DNA of 6,019 nt from DAOUEX01 sp034430235 (GCA_964478075.1 CAYZGO010000067.1:1-6019), one strand, 5' to 3'; shown: positions 1 to 5,312, numbered from the stretch's first letter. Notes: generated by a model not told the origin, from the sequence alone. Made by a program: numbers and translations.

Positions 1-41
1 GAGGAGGATCATAGCGGAGTTCTGTACACGGCAAAAGGAGG

Positions 42-110
42 CTATTCTCCCGTCTGCCGCGCTACCTTGAGGATGTGGTAGAAGGCGCGGGCGCTCATGC
101 CCACACTTCC
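42..110 (-). pseudogene. Sliver of comM (C-terminal domain) behind corA
   Basis: Read on the minus strand immediately after the corA stop and in the same frame, this stretch encodes GSVGMSARAFYHILKVAR, then QTGE and a TAG. The part GMSARAF-x-x-ILK-x-AR is the signature helix of the ComM/Mg-chelatase C-terminal domain and matches the same segment in the intact comM at the right end of the window (GMSARAFHRILKLAR). Only about 15 residues are preserved. The rest of the domain, including the AEAIQYR tail, is not recognisable before position 1. It is clearly too short to be functional. It could be the edge of a larger comM remnant outside the window. The homology is seen directly; its origin by recombination is inferred. 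Confidence 0.7.
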
Positions 111-1175
111 TCATAGCCACCCTTTGCGCCTGAAATGAGCCGCCATCAGAACCACTATGCTCAGCATCACCAGCCAGAGCAGGGGATAACTCGAGCGCCA
201 CTGCAACTCTGGCATGTACTGGAAGTTCATGCCATAGATACCGGCGATGAACGTCAGGGGGATGAACATAGTGGACACGACCGTCAGCACTTTCATCACT
301 TCGTTCATTCTGTTGCTGACGCTGGAAAGGTAGATATCCAGCATGCCGGAGACGATGTCACGGAGTGTCTCAAGCGTGTCAATGACCTGGATGGTGTGAT
401 CGTAGACGTCTCTTAGGTAGATGGCCGTGGATTCGCGTATCAGGGCTGATTCTCCTCGCACGAGGCTGTTGATCACCTCCCGCAGGGGCCACACAGACTT
501 GCGCAGGAAGATCATCTGCGTCTTCAGGTCATGGATCGTGTGCAGCGTACTCGTGGTGGGATTGATCACCAGTTCTTCTTCCAGAAACTCGATTCTGTCT
601 CCGAGTCTTTCCAGGGCGACGAAGTAGCCATCGACAATGGCATCCACGAGGGCGTAGGCGAGGTAGTCAGCGCCCATCTTGCGTACCCGACCGCGCCCGT
701 GGCGGATGCGCTCTCGAATGGCAGAGAAGACATCCCCCTCCCTTTCCTGTATTGAGAGCACGTAGCTGGGACCGAGGATCAGGCTGACCTGCTCCTCCAG
801 GATCTCCGCGCCTTCCCCGGACGGATACAGCATCTTGAGCACAATGAAGAGGTAGTCCCCAAAGTCCTCCATCTTCGGGCGCTGCGAAGTGTTCAGGATG
901 TCTTCCAGAACCAGGGGATGCAGGCCAAAACGCTCACCAAGCTGCTCAACCGTCGCGAGCGGCTGAAGGCCATCGACGTTGATCCAAGTCACGGTGGGTT
1001 CTGTCGCGAGCTTCAGGCCTGGTGCTACCGTCTGCATCTCCCTCTCGCTGACGTGCTGTTCATCGTATTCCAGCACCGTGACTTTCGTTTGCTGGGCCCG
1101 TTCTTCACCCACGTACTGCAGAGTGCCGGGTGGAAGACCGGCCTTCTTCGATGTTCGCTTGACAAGCCGGCGCAT
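111..1175 (-). CDS. corA: CorA-family magnesium/cobalt transporter
   Basis: This 354-residue protein is a full-length CorA, an inner-membrane homopentameric channel for Mg2+ (also Co2+ or Ni2+ in some members). The N-terminal two thirds (about residues 30-290) form the cytoplasmic funnel, rich in acidic residues and long helices. Two membrane helices follow near the C-terminus (about 296-314 and 330-347). The invariant selectivity-filter motif YGMNF lies between them (GMN at about 315-317), and the MPEL loop after it is also typical. The protein ends in the usual basic tail FRRKGWL. The ATG at 1173-1175 is preceded by AAAGGAGG (1185-1192) with a 9-base gap, which fixes the start. The gene lies 50 bp downstream of the mscS-like gene with no obvious promoter between, so the two probably share a transcript. 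No Mg-sensing leader was recognised. Confidence 0.96.
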   Translation of the reverse strand: MRRLVKRTSKKAGLPPGTLQYVGEERAQQTKVTVLEYDEQHVSEREMQTVAPGLKLATEPTVTWINVDGLQPLATVEQLGERFGLHPLVLEDILNTSQRPKMEDFGDYLFIVLKMLYPSGEGAEILEEQVSLILGPSYVLSIQEREGDVFSAIRERIRHGRGRVRKMGADYLAYALVDAIVDGYFVALERLGDRIEFLEEELVINPTTSTLHTIHDLKTQMIFLRKSVWPLREVINSLVRGESALIRESTAIYLRDVYDHTIQVIDTLETLRDIVSGMLDIYLSSVSNRMNEVMKVLTVVSTMFIPLTFIAGIYGMNFQYMPELQWRSSYPLLWLVMLSIVVLMAAHFRRKGWL

Positions 1176-1184
1176 GTTGGTTCA

Positions 1185-1192
1185 CCTCCTTT
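1185..1192 (-). promoter_or_regulatory. Shine-Dalgarno of corA
   Basis: On the minus strand AAAGGAGG lies 9 bases before the corA ATG. It is a near-perfect match to the 16S anti-SD and supports the start at 1175. The same AGGAGGTGAAC string precedes the upstream mscS-like gene, so the two genes carry almost identical initiation regions. Confidence 0.8.
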
Positions 1193-1225
1193 GCTAACAT
1201 TGGATCTGTGCCGCTTCTGTATTGG

Positions 1226-2143
1226 TTAGGATCGCTCCATTGGCGCTACAGTTCCGGGCTCACCGCGCAGCGGCGGGAAGCCCACGATCTCAAACGTTGC
1301 CGACGCCACAGTGATCTCTTCCTCCGCCTCAAAGTGCTGTAGCAGTTCGCGATGCAGTTCCGCCTTGACCGGACGGCGCTTGCGCGCTTCTACGACATAA
1401 CGCAGTGTCATCTCAATCCAGTTGTCGGTCATCACGACGTACAGCGTGGGCTCTACCGCGGTCTCTTCCAGCGGATAGTGCTCCTTCATCTGGCGCAGCT
1501 CCGCCTCCGCCTCAGCGAGCAGCGCGGAGCTGTACTCGCGACCGTGCTCCAGCATCAGTTCGCCCGCGAGTCGCCAGTTGCTGTCATAGGTAATGGGAAT
1601 AGTGATCTCATCCCACAGGTAACGGAAGTGCTGGGTGTAGTTAAACACCGGAGCGGCAAACACCGTGCGGTTAGCGACAGAGACGGTGCGGCCGGTGTAC
1701 TGGTCGGCCTTCACCCATTCGCCGATCTCCATCAGCGTGGTGCGCAGCAGGGTGATGTCCATCACGTCGCCCACCACCTCGCCGATGCGCACCCGCTCGC
1801 CGATGTGGTAGAGGTTTCCGGAGACGATGTTGAGATAGCCAGCAACGGAACCGATAACCTCCTGCGAGGCGAAGGCGATCCCGGCTCCCAGGATGCCAAT
1901 GAACACTGCCAAGTTGCCGAAGCCGATCCAGATGAACAGTATGAGGGCGCTGCCCACAAATAGGATGCCGTTGCGCAACACCATGCGCAGCGTGTGCATA
2001 CGAGACGAGTCATGAAACCTGCGCTGCAACAAGCGGCCCACAGCACCGTTGAGTGCCAGCATCAGAACCAAGGCGATGACGGATGCAACTCCCTTGGCAA
2101 GGATGGCCAGGTAGGCTGGCGGTATCTCCCTCAAGTATTGCAT
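1226..2143 (-). CDS. MscS-family mechanosensitive ion channel
   Basis: This 305-residue protein is a small-conductance mechanosensitive channel relative, which would open under membrane tension and release solutes during hypo-osmotic shock. Three membrane segments are visible: about 11-36, 55-75, and a Gly/Ala-rich pore helix at 77-107 (GILGAGIAFASQ and GSVAGYLNIV). The beta domain follows (YHIGERVRIGEVVGDVMDI, about 112-130, then LRTTLMEI), with the conserved 'G-ERV-IG---G-V-DI' pattern of the family. A mixed alpha/beta C-terminal domain completes it. The length is close to E. coli MscS. An in-frame GTG exists at 2149, but it overlaps the AGGAGG at 2149-2154, so the ATG at 2143 is the better start. 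The gene is followed 50 bp later by corA on the same strand. It could be a channel with a different ion preference; the family assignment itself is firm. Confidence 0.93.
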   Translation of the reverse strand: MQYLREIPPAYLAILAKGVASVIALVLMLALNGAVGRLLQRRFHDSSRMHTLRMVLRNGILFVGSALILFIWIGFGNLAVFIGILGAGIAFASQEVIGSVAGYLNIVSGNLYHIGERVRIGEVVGDVMDITLLRTTLMEIGEWVKADQYTGRTVSVANRTVFAAPVFNYTQHFRYLWDEITIPITYDSNWRLAGELMLEHGREYSSALLAEAEAELRQMKEHYPLEETAVEPTLYVVMTDNWIEMTLRYVVEARKRRPVKAELHRELLQHFEAEEEITVASATFEIVGFPPLRGEPGTVAPMERS

Positions 2144-2148
2144 GTTCA

Positions 2149-2154
2149 CCTCCT
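2149..2154 (-). promoter_or_regulatory. Shine-Dalgarno that fixes the mscS start
   Basis: AGGAGG lies 5 bases before the ATG at 2143. The longer reading frame would begin at a GTG inside this site, which makes the GTG an unlikely start. Confidence 0.8.
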
Positions 2155-2161
2155 GGCTTCA

Positions 2162-2186
2162 ATCGGGTCCATACGAACGTCCCGAT
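2162..2186 (-). repeat. Inverted repeat just upstream of the mscS ribosome-binding site
   Basis: ATCGGG (2162-2167) and CCCGAT (2181-2186) form a perfect 6-bp inverted repeat with a 13-base spacer, ending 7 bases before the Shine-Dalgarno. It could be a leader hairpin or an operator. No good -35/-10 pair was found in the 100 bp upstream of the gene, so its relation to a promoter is unknown. Confidence 0.35.
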
Positions 2187-2212
2187 GAGGCCTGAGCCAA
2201 AGCCCGGTCAGC

Positions 2213-2243
2213 GCTGCATCCGCACGCCCACGGCGCGTGCAGC
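2213..2243. repeat. Overlapping inverted repeats between the ligD fragment and mscS
   Basis: GCACGC (2222-2227) and GCGTGC (2235-2240) form a perfect 6-bp inverted repeat with a 7-base loop. GCTGCA (2213-2218) pairs with TGCAGC (2238-2243) as an alternative that uses some of the same bases. The pair lies just after the stop of the ligD remnant at 2250. There is no T-run after it, so intrinsic termination is doubtful; a hairpin in the mscS leader is equally possible. Confidence 0.35.
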
Positions 2244-2249
2244 ATTCCC

Positions 2250-2711
2250 CTACTTAGGCAACGACTGACCGCCCTGCAGTACGGGAGCGAACAAGTCGCC
2301 CATCTGCATCACGCGATGCGGGATGGTACGCAGGGTCCAATCGTCGGGTCGGATCTTACCAGCCTCGGTCTCCTGCCACGTCAGTGGCGTCGAGACCGGA
2401 GCACCGGGACGAGCACGCAAGGTGTAGACGCCCGCGGTGTTGCGGCCGATGCTGTTCTGCGCATGGCCCACCGTGACCTGCTGACCCCGATGGGTAGCAC
2501 CATGGGCCACGGCGATCCGCTCAGGGTGGGCCGTAGCCAGTTGCTCGGCCACGCCCTTGACCCAGGCCCTCACCTGCCCAAAGCCGTGGCCAGCGGCCAG
2601 CGGGACGTAGACGTGCAGGCCTCGCCCGCCGCTGGTGTTGGGATAGCCGCGCAAGCCCACCCGCCCCAGTTCTTCGCCCTGAGCGAACAAAGCCTGGATG
2701 GCGCCTGGCAA
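2250..2711 (-). pseudogene. LigD polymerase (primase-like) domain, N-terminally truncated remnant
   Basis: The reading frame carries the C-terminal half of a LigD polymerase domain, the archaeo-eukaryotic-primase-type enzyme of bacterial non-homologous end joining. Recognisable blocks are LGRVGLRGYPNTSGGRG then LHVYVPL (about residues 15-38), GATHRG (71-76), AQNSIGRNTAG (84-94) and the strongly conserved LRARPGAPVSTPLTW (98-112), ending with DLFAPVLQGG. The N-terminal half is missing, including the Asp-x-Asp metal-binding motif that normally lies shortly before the TSGG block. An in-frame TAG occurs at 2724-2726, and upstream sequence shows no homology in other frames. In the third catalytic motif, where the family has Asp-Tyr before the x-Gln-Asn, this copy has Gly-His (VGHAQN), removing a metal ligand. 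The only possible start is a TTG at 2711 without a good ribosome site. I read it as a decayed fragment. Confidence 0.85.
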
Positions 2712-2744
2712 CAGCGATGATACCTACCACGGGCATGCCTTCCT

Positions 2745-2763
2745 CGTGCCCAGAGGTGGCACG
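2745..2763. repeat. Perfect hairpin downstream of the GNAT gene
   Basis: CGTGCC and GGCACG (6 bp each) flank a 7-base loop, 55 bases past the GNAT stop. It could be a transcription terminator or processing hairpin for the DUF5661/GNAT transcript. It lacks a following T-run on the minus strand, so this is a weak call. Confidence 0.3.
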
Positions 2764-2817
2764 GCGCAGCTGCGTCTCGCCAGGCCGGGACTCACGGCGG
2801 GGCCAGAATGGGCAACG

Positions 2818-3351
2818 CTAGTAATCACTCAGAAGCATCTCGGGCTCTTGCTTGCCCAGTTCCTTGGTCATACGTAGCATTTCCACCCGGAAGCCGAGAA
2901 TCTTGTACAGATTCTGCGCCACCTTGTTGTGCTCGCCTACCGATAAGGAAATGCGTGGCAAACCCTGTTGGCGCGCCCACTCCTCGGCTCTCTCCATCAA
3001 ACGCTGGCCGAGGCCCTGATTGCGATAGGCTTCGGCCACATACTGACTTGGGAGTGACGCTTCCAGCTGACCAGTGAAATCATGATGGGTTTTAGCCGCC
3101 CACACATACCCGGCCTGCGTCCCATCCTCCGTCTTGGCAACGAACGCCTCGGTACGAAACCCTTTGTCGCCTCTGATCTCTTCGACTCTCTGTGCGACAC
3201 GTTGTTCCACGGTCTGCCGGCTCACTTCCCGCTGCCGGTCTCGACCCAGCCTTCTCCAGGCGATTTCCGCCTGCCCTTGCACGATCCAACGCCAGTCGCT
3301 TTCTGTGGCTTTCTCAATGCGGAACGGCATCTCTTTCGAGTTGGACGACAT
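2818..3351 (-). CDS. GNAT-family N-acetyltransferase
   Basis: This 177-residue protein has a single GNAT acetyl-CoA-dependent acetyltransferase fold filling most of its length. The acetyl-CoA pyrophosphate-binding motif A is seen at about residues 104-116 (YVAEAYRNQGLGQRL, the R-x-x-G-x-G signature). Motif B follows at 147-154 (NLYKILGF). The N-terminal IEKATESDW is the usual first strand and helix. The substrate cannot be named from sequence; a RimI-like protein or small-molecule acetyltransferase is possible. A TTG at 3363 would add four residues, but GGAG (3358-3361) sits 6 bases before the ATG at 3351 and would be inside that extension, so 3351 is preferred. The gene lies 128 bp downstream of the DUF5661 gene and may be co-transcribed with it. 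No separate strong promoter was seen in the gap. Confidence 0.92.
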   Translation of the reverse strand: MSSNSKEMPFRIEKATESDWRWIVQGQAEIAWRRLGRDRQREVSRQTVEQRVAQRVEEIRGDKGFRTEAFVAKTEDGTQAGYVWAAKTHHDFTGQLEASLPSQYVAEAYRNQGLGQRLMERAEEWARQQGLPRISLSVGEHNKVAQNLYKILGFRVEMLRMTKELGKQEPEMLLSDY

Positions 3352-3479
3352 AGTACACTCCAATGCTCAAGACGGGCACCGAGGTCGCGAGGACTCTTCT
3401 AGTAAAGAGAAAACAACCGCTAGTGGGCGTCCGTTCGCCAAGCTGCCGCTCTGAGCTAGTGGCATATGCAGCCTGCCCT

Positions 3480-3761
3480 TCAGCCCTCCTCGCGCTCCCC
3501 GTAGGCTTGCTCTCCCTCTTGTTCCATGTGGGCGAGCCGTGTGTAGTAATCCGGGAATTCGTTCAGGTGGGCAAACGCGATCTTTCCTGTCAACAGTGGA
3601 TCGTCGTGGGTAACATCCGTGCTGGGATCAACGGTCCCGTGTTCCATCTCAACGTCCAGACCCCTCCTGAACTGTTCGACGTCAAACTCGCTCCAATCAA
3701 TGCCGAGCGCCTCGCCGATCTTGCGGGCCTCCTCTGCCGTGAAGTGCTTACGTTGCGCCAT
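3480..3761 (-). CDS. DUF5661 family small protein
   Basis: This 93-residue soluble protein matches the DUF5661 family over its whole length. Hallmarks are FTAEEARKIGEALGIDW near the N-terminus, FDVEQFRRGLDVEMEHG in the middle, then a DPLLTGKIAFAHLNE block and FPDYYTRLAHME near the C-terminus. The family has no established function that I know of; its members are small and acidic, and this one has no signal peptide or membrane segment. The His-Leu-Asn-Glu and Asp-Tyr-Tyr blocks are its most conserved parts. An upstream in-frame ATG at 3788 would add nine residues, but AAAGGAG (3768-3774) with a 6-base gap points to the ATG at 3761. A near-consensus promoter (3934-3962) lies about 170 bp upstream, giving a long untranslated leader. 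Confidence 0.88.
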   Translation of the reverse strand: MAQRKHFTAEEARKIGEALGIDWSEFDVEQFRRGLDVEMEHGTVDPSTDVTHDDPLLTGKIAFAHLNEFPDYYTRLAHMEQEGEQAYGEREEG

Positions 3762-3767
3762 GCTGGG

Positions 3768-3774
3768 CTCCTTT
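3768..3774 (-). promoter_or_regulatory. Shine-Dalgarno that fixes the DUF5661 start
   Basis: AAAGGAG sits 6 bases before the ATG at 3761. It lies inside the longer reading frame that starts at 3788, which argues for the shorter protein. Confidence 0.75.
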
Positions 3775-3894
3775 CGTGATGGGATCAAACCCCCGGGCTC
3801 TCCTCTACGTTACTTGGGACAGGTTGGGGGCGGCCACGTAGGGCTATGAGCTTGGGCGCCCCGAGTGCATTCCGCCCACGCCGCCGGGATTGAT

Positions 3895-3927
3895 AAAGCC
3901 GGACGGTTGTTTGGTTGGTCCGACCTC
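3895..3927 (-). other. Predicted 5'-terminal stem-loop of the DUF5661 transcript
   Basis: On the minus strand GAGGTCGGAC and GTCCGGCTTT can pair along all 10 positions (three G-U wobbles) around a 13-base A/C-rich loop. Counting 7 bases from the -10 box puts transcription start at about 3927, so the hairpin would begin at or next to +1. Such 5' stem-loops are known to protect mRNAs from decay; that role here is inferred. Confidence 0.45.
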
Positions 3928-3933
3928 GTCAGT

Positions 3934-3962
3934 ATTATAGCACACGCTTGTGCCCACGTCAA
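3934..3962 (-). promoter_or_regulatory. Near-consensus sigma-70 promoter for the DUF5661 gene
   Basis: TTGACG (3957-3962, minus strand) is separated by exactly 17 bp from a perfect TATAAT (3934-3939). Predicted start of transcription is near 3927. The spacer contains a perfect palindrome, GCACA-CGCT-TGTGC (3940-3953), placed where a bound repressor would block polymerase. Transcription would run into the DUF5661 gene and possibly the GNAT gene. Confidence 0.8.
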
Positions 3963-4042
3963 TGATCCGCGAGAAGGCCGAGACAGAATCTGCGGCCCAG
4001 AGGCCTGCCCTCCGCTTGGCAAGTCAACCAGGCTCCGCTAGC

Positions 4043-4074
4043 GCTAGTACTTCTCCCTGCTAGTACCCTTCCCC
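4043..4074. repeat. Two imperfect 16-bp tandem repeats
   Basis: Both units start with GCTAGTAC followed by a pyrimidine-rich half (TTCTCCCT in one, CCTTCCCC in the other). They lie about 80 bp upstream of the DUF5661 promoter. Function unknown; they could be an activator site or chance. Confidence 0.4.
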
Positions 4075-4104
4075 TATCCAACGCGTCTCAGGTCGTGCGA
4101 TCCA

Positions 4105-4143
4105 GGTCTGTCTTCGTCGTCTGTGCTGAATCATCTCCGCTAC
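4105..4143 (-). repeat. Decayed extra copy of the comM tail
   Basis: Read on the minus strand these 13 codons give VAEMIQHRRRRQT, a degenerate form of the ComM C-terminus AEAIQYRPRRQ. The codons before it continue the match to the other extra tail copy at 5349-5390 (S-x-A-E-G-V-A-E). It lies about 90 bp past the stop of the broken comM copy at 4234, mirroring the arrangement behind the intact gene. Confidence 0.6.
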
Positions 4144-4180
4144 CCCCTCCGCCTTGCTTCGGGATTCTCTTCGGTCACTT

Positions 4181-4199
4181 CGCTTCGCGGATACGCCTT
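4181..4199. repeat. Copy of a 19-bp intergenic repeat (first)
   Basis: CGCTTC-x-x-GGATACGCCTT occurs here and again at 5402-5420, in both cases between a comM stop and the following extra tail copy. It supports the view that the whole 3' region, including non-coding sequence, was duplicated. A shorter relative of the same repeat (TTGCTTCGGGATTC) lies next to this copy at about 4155-4168. Confidence 0.5.
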
Positions 4200-4233
4200 G
4201 CGCTGCTATCAAGCGCCCTGGAGCCAGGCATGG

Positions 4234-4619
4234 TCAAAGCTGTCGTCTTGGCCGATACTGGATAGCCTCGGCTAGATGATGCGTCTGTATGTCCGGCACT
4301 CCCTCCAGGTCGGCGATGGTGCGGGCCAGCTTCAGGATGCCGTGGAAGGCTCTGGCGCTCATGCCCAATTGCGTCATCGCGGCGCGCAGCCCCGCAGGGC
4401 GGGACGCAAGCGGCAGGCTCTTGCCGGAGTCGTCCAGCCGGCAGTACTCGCGCACCTCCGCCGGGCCCACACTTGTGCCTGCGCTGTAAGTGCAGGCATT
4501 TCGGCGTTGCACAACAGAGACACCTTGCCGTTCGCACCACCCACAGCACCGGCAAAGCGCTGCCGCTGCGTCTCGCGCGCCCTCTCAATGCGCGCACGGC
4601 TGTCGGCGCTGGGTTCGCC
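4234..4619 (-). pseudogene. Second comM 3' fragment, truncated and disrupted
   Basis: This is a partial duplicate of the comM end at 5454-5785. Minus-strand homology starts abruptly at GEPSADSRARIERARE, three bases past the toxin stop, and ends at AEAIQYRPRRQL and TGA. The whole AAA+ core is absent. Two insertions relative to the intact copy are visible. One of about 29 bases (near 4470-4498) shifts the frame and carries a perfect TGCCTGC/GCAGGCA inverted repeat. One of 24 bases (4390-4413) adds eight residues in frame and carries a CCCGC-AGG-GCGGG palindrome. In a hand alignment of about 139 bases from the 3' part I count about 20 mismatches (roughly 86% identity), most of them synonymous. 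It cannot make a working ComM. A 92-codon open frame survives (4234-4512) but lacks a proper start context. Confidence 0.88.
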
Positions 4620-4622
4620 TCC

Positions 4623-4970
4623 CTAGGACTGGGTGAGCCAGTCTGCAAGACGCCTTTTGATGCGTTGCAACCTCTCTGAGCTGATTTCACCTATCATGCC
4701 CAGCAGTATCCCTGCCCCGACTACTGCAAGGCGTCCGGCGCGAATAACACTGGGCGCTTTTAGACCAGAAGCGGCAAAGTCGGGGGCATTTTCTTGTACA
4801 ATTTCGTCAAACTCTTGAACGTAGTGCTGTGTCTGGGACGAAATCATACATATCAGCCAATCGTCATATGGGCCTGGAAGTTCACCAAGAAGCAAGGCGG
4901 GGCGTAACTTCCCTTGTATCAGATCAGTTTGCGGAAATCTGAACAGGACGATCTGACCGGCCTGTTTCAT
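4623..4970 (-). CDS. PemK/MazF-family toxin of a type II toxin-antitoxin pair
   Basis: This 115-residue protein has the PemK/MazF fold of sequence-specific mRNA interferases. Visible hallmarks are the N-terminal GQIVLFRFPQTD strand, the KLRPALLL segment with the conserved catalytic-type Arg (about residues 22-29), the DWLICMISSQ strand with its Ser/Thr-rich end (about 37-46), SGLKAPSVIRAGRLAVV (about 68-84) and the terminal helix ISSERLQRIKRRL. The length is typical and no damage is seen. Its ATG overlaps the antitoxin stop by four bases (ATGA), the usual translational coupling in such operons. The stop lies only three bases before the broken comM copy. Base composition is visibly more AT-rich than the surrounding genes, which suggests acquisition from elsewhere. 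Confidence 0.9.
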   Translation of the reverse strand: MKQAGQIVLFRFPQTDLIQGKLRPALLLGELPGPYDDWLICMISSQTQHYVQEFDEIVQENAPDFAASGLKAPSVIRAGRLAVVGAGILLGMIGEISSERLQRIKRRLADWLTQS

Positions 4971-5194
4971 GAAAACTCTACTTTCAAATCAGCAGTGGTG
5001 TAAACGGACATATCTTCGTCTTCGATGCCCCGCATCGCCAGTGTCAAAGACAGATTTGACCAAGCAAGTTCGTCTTTCTGTGAAGTTTCACGCCCCAGTT
5101 TCAACAGAAGGTACTCGACAAAATCAAGAACCTCAGCTTGAAGCGAGGGCGGTAGTTTCTGCACATGCTGTTTTATTCTCTCAGTAACAACCAT
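4967..5194 (-). CDS. DUF2281-type antitoxin
   Basis: This 75-residue protein matches the DUF2281 antitoxin family. An N-terminal amphipathic helical part (TERIKQHVQKLPPSLQAEV then LDFVEYLLLKL) precedes a C-terminal segment of the pattern W-x-x-LSL-x-x-AMRG-x-EDED-x-x-x-Y-x-x-x-DLK, typical of antitoxins that wrap around a partner toxin. It presumably binds and neutralises the PemK-like toxin encoded directly downstream and may repress its own promoter; both are inferred from family behaviour. An in-frame ATG at 5209 gives five more residues, but the GGAGGT ribosome site (5201-5206) lies inside that extension and 6 bases before the ATG at 5194, so 5194 is the start. Confidence 0.87.
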   Translation of the reverse strand: MVVTERIKQHVQKLPPSLQAEVLDFVEYLLLKLGRETSQKDELAWSNLSLTLAMRGIEDEDMSVYTTADLKVEFS

Positions 5195-5200
5195 TAGGTG

Positions 5201-5206
5201 ACCTCC
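5201..5206 (-). promoter_or_regulatory. Shine-Dalgarno that fixes the antitoxin start
   Basis: GGAGGT lies 6 bases before the ATG at 5194. It is strong, as expected for the first gene of a toxin-antitoxin operon, where antitoxin must be made in excess. The toxin ATG has no comparable site and relies on coupling. Confidence 0.8.
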
Positions 5207-5235
5207 CATTGACTTTAGCTGTACCTAGCCTGTCA

Positions 5236-5274
5236 CGTCTGGGAAGAGCTACCCGCGAGCCAGACGAGGGCTCT
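5236..5274 (-). repeat. Competing inverted repeats in the toxin-antitoxin leader
   Basis: CGTCTGG (5236-5242) and CCAGACG (5260-5266) form a perfect 7-bp inverted repeat with a 17-base spacer. AGAGC (5245-5249) and GCTCT (5270-5274) form an overlapping alternative. Both lie between the predicted transcription start (about 5278) and the antitoxin start, so they may be an operator for the antitoxin complex or a switchable leader structure. Confidence 0.5.
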
Positions 5275-5284
5275 ACTTACTAAA

Positions 5285-5312
5285 ATTATACCATATTACG
5301 TACACGCGTCAA
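5285..5312 (-). promoter_or_regulatory. Near-consensus promoter of the toxin-antitoxin operon
   Basis: TTGACG (5307-5312, minus strand) is followed after 16 bp by a perfect TATAAT (5285-5290) with an extended -10 TG (TGG-TATAAT). The small palindromes ACGCGT (5304-5309) and TACGTA (5297-5302) lie at and inside the spacer, where autorepression by the toxin-antitoxin complex would be expected. Predicted transcription start is near 5278. Confidence 0.8.

Larger units (their letters stand above)
3775..4104. other. Gene-free intergenic stretch upstream of the DUF5661 gene
   Basis: No convincing gene is seen here. It holds the DUF5661 leader (3775 to about 3927), a hairpin at the predicted transcript start, a strong promoter, and upstream of that a pair of 16-base imperfect direct repeats (4043-4058 and 4059-4074, each starting GCTAGTAC). 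A 70-codon open frame crosses the promoter but has no homology or ribosome site. The left part of the leader (about 3790-3890) is GC-rich, with no motif that I recognise. Confidence 0.6.

Noticed and set aside
33..50. Possible terminator after corA (GGAG/CTCC followed by TTTT)
   Set aside because: The stem is only four base pairs and overlaps the comM sliver; too weak to call.
1352..1963. A 203-codon open frame on the plus strand inside the mscS gene
   Set aside because: It mirrors the mscS coding frame, is low-complexity and His/Asp/Gln-rich, and has no recognisable domain.
2316..2720. A 134-codon plus-strand frame opposite the LigD remnant
   Set aside because: It is the antisense shadow of a recognisable LigD segment.
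3364..3479. tRNA-like string (CTAGCTCAG...) between the DUF5661 and GNAT genes
   Set aside because: No T-loop consensus or acceptor stem pairing could be found around it.
3363..3779. A 138-codon plus-strand frame opposite the DUF5661 gene
   Set aside because: The opposite strand has a clear family match with a proper ribosome site; this frame shows none.
3810..4022. A 70-codon minus-strand frame over the DUF5661 promoter
   Set aside because: It contains the promoter itself, has no ribosome site or family resemblance, and would start upstream of the predicted transcript.
4175..4690. A 171-codon minus-strand frame across the broken comM copy and the toxin end
   Set aside because: It reads comM in the wrong frame (Arg/Ala/Pro/Cys-rich) and starts inside the toxin gene; homology is in another frame.
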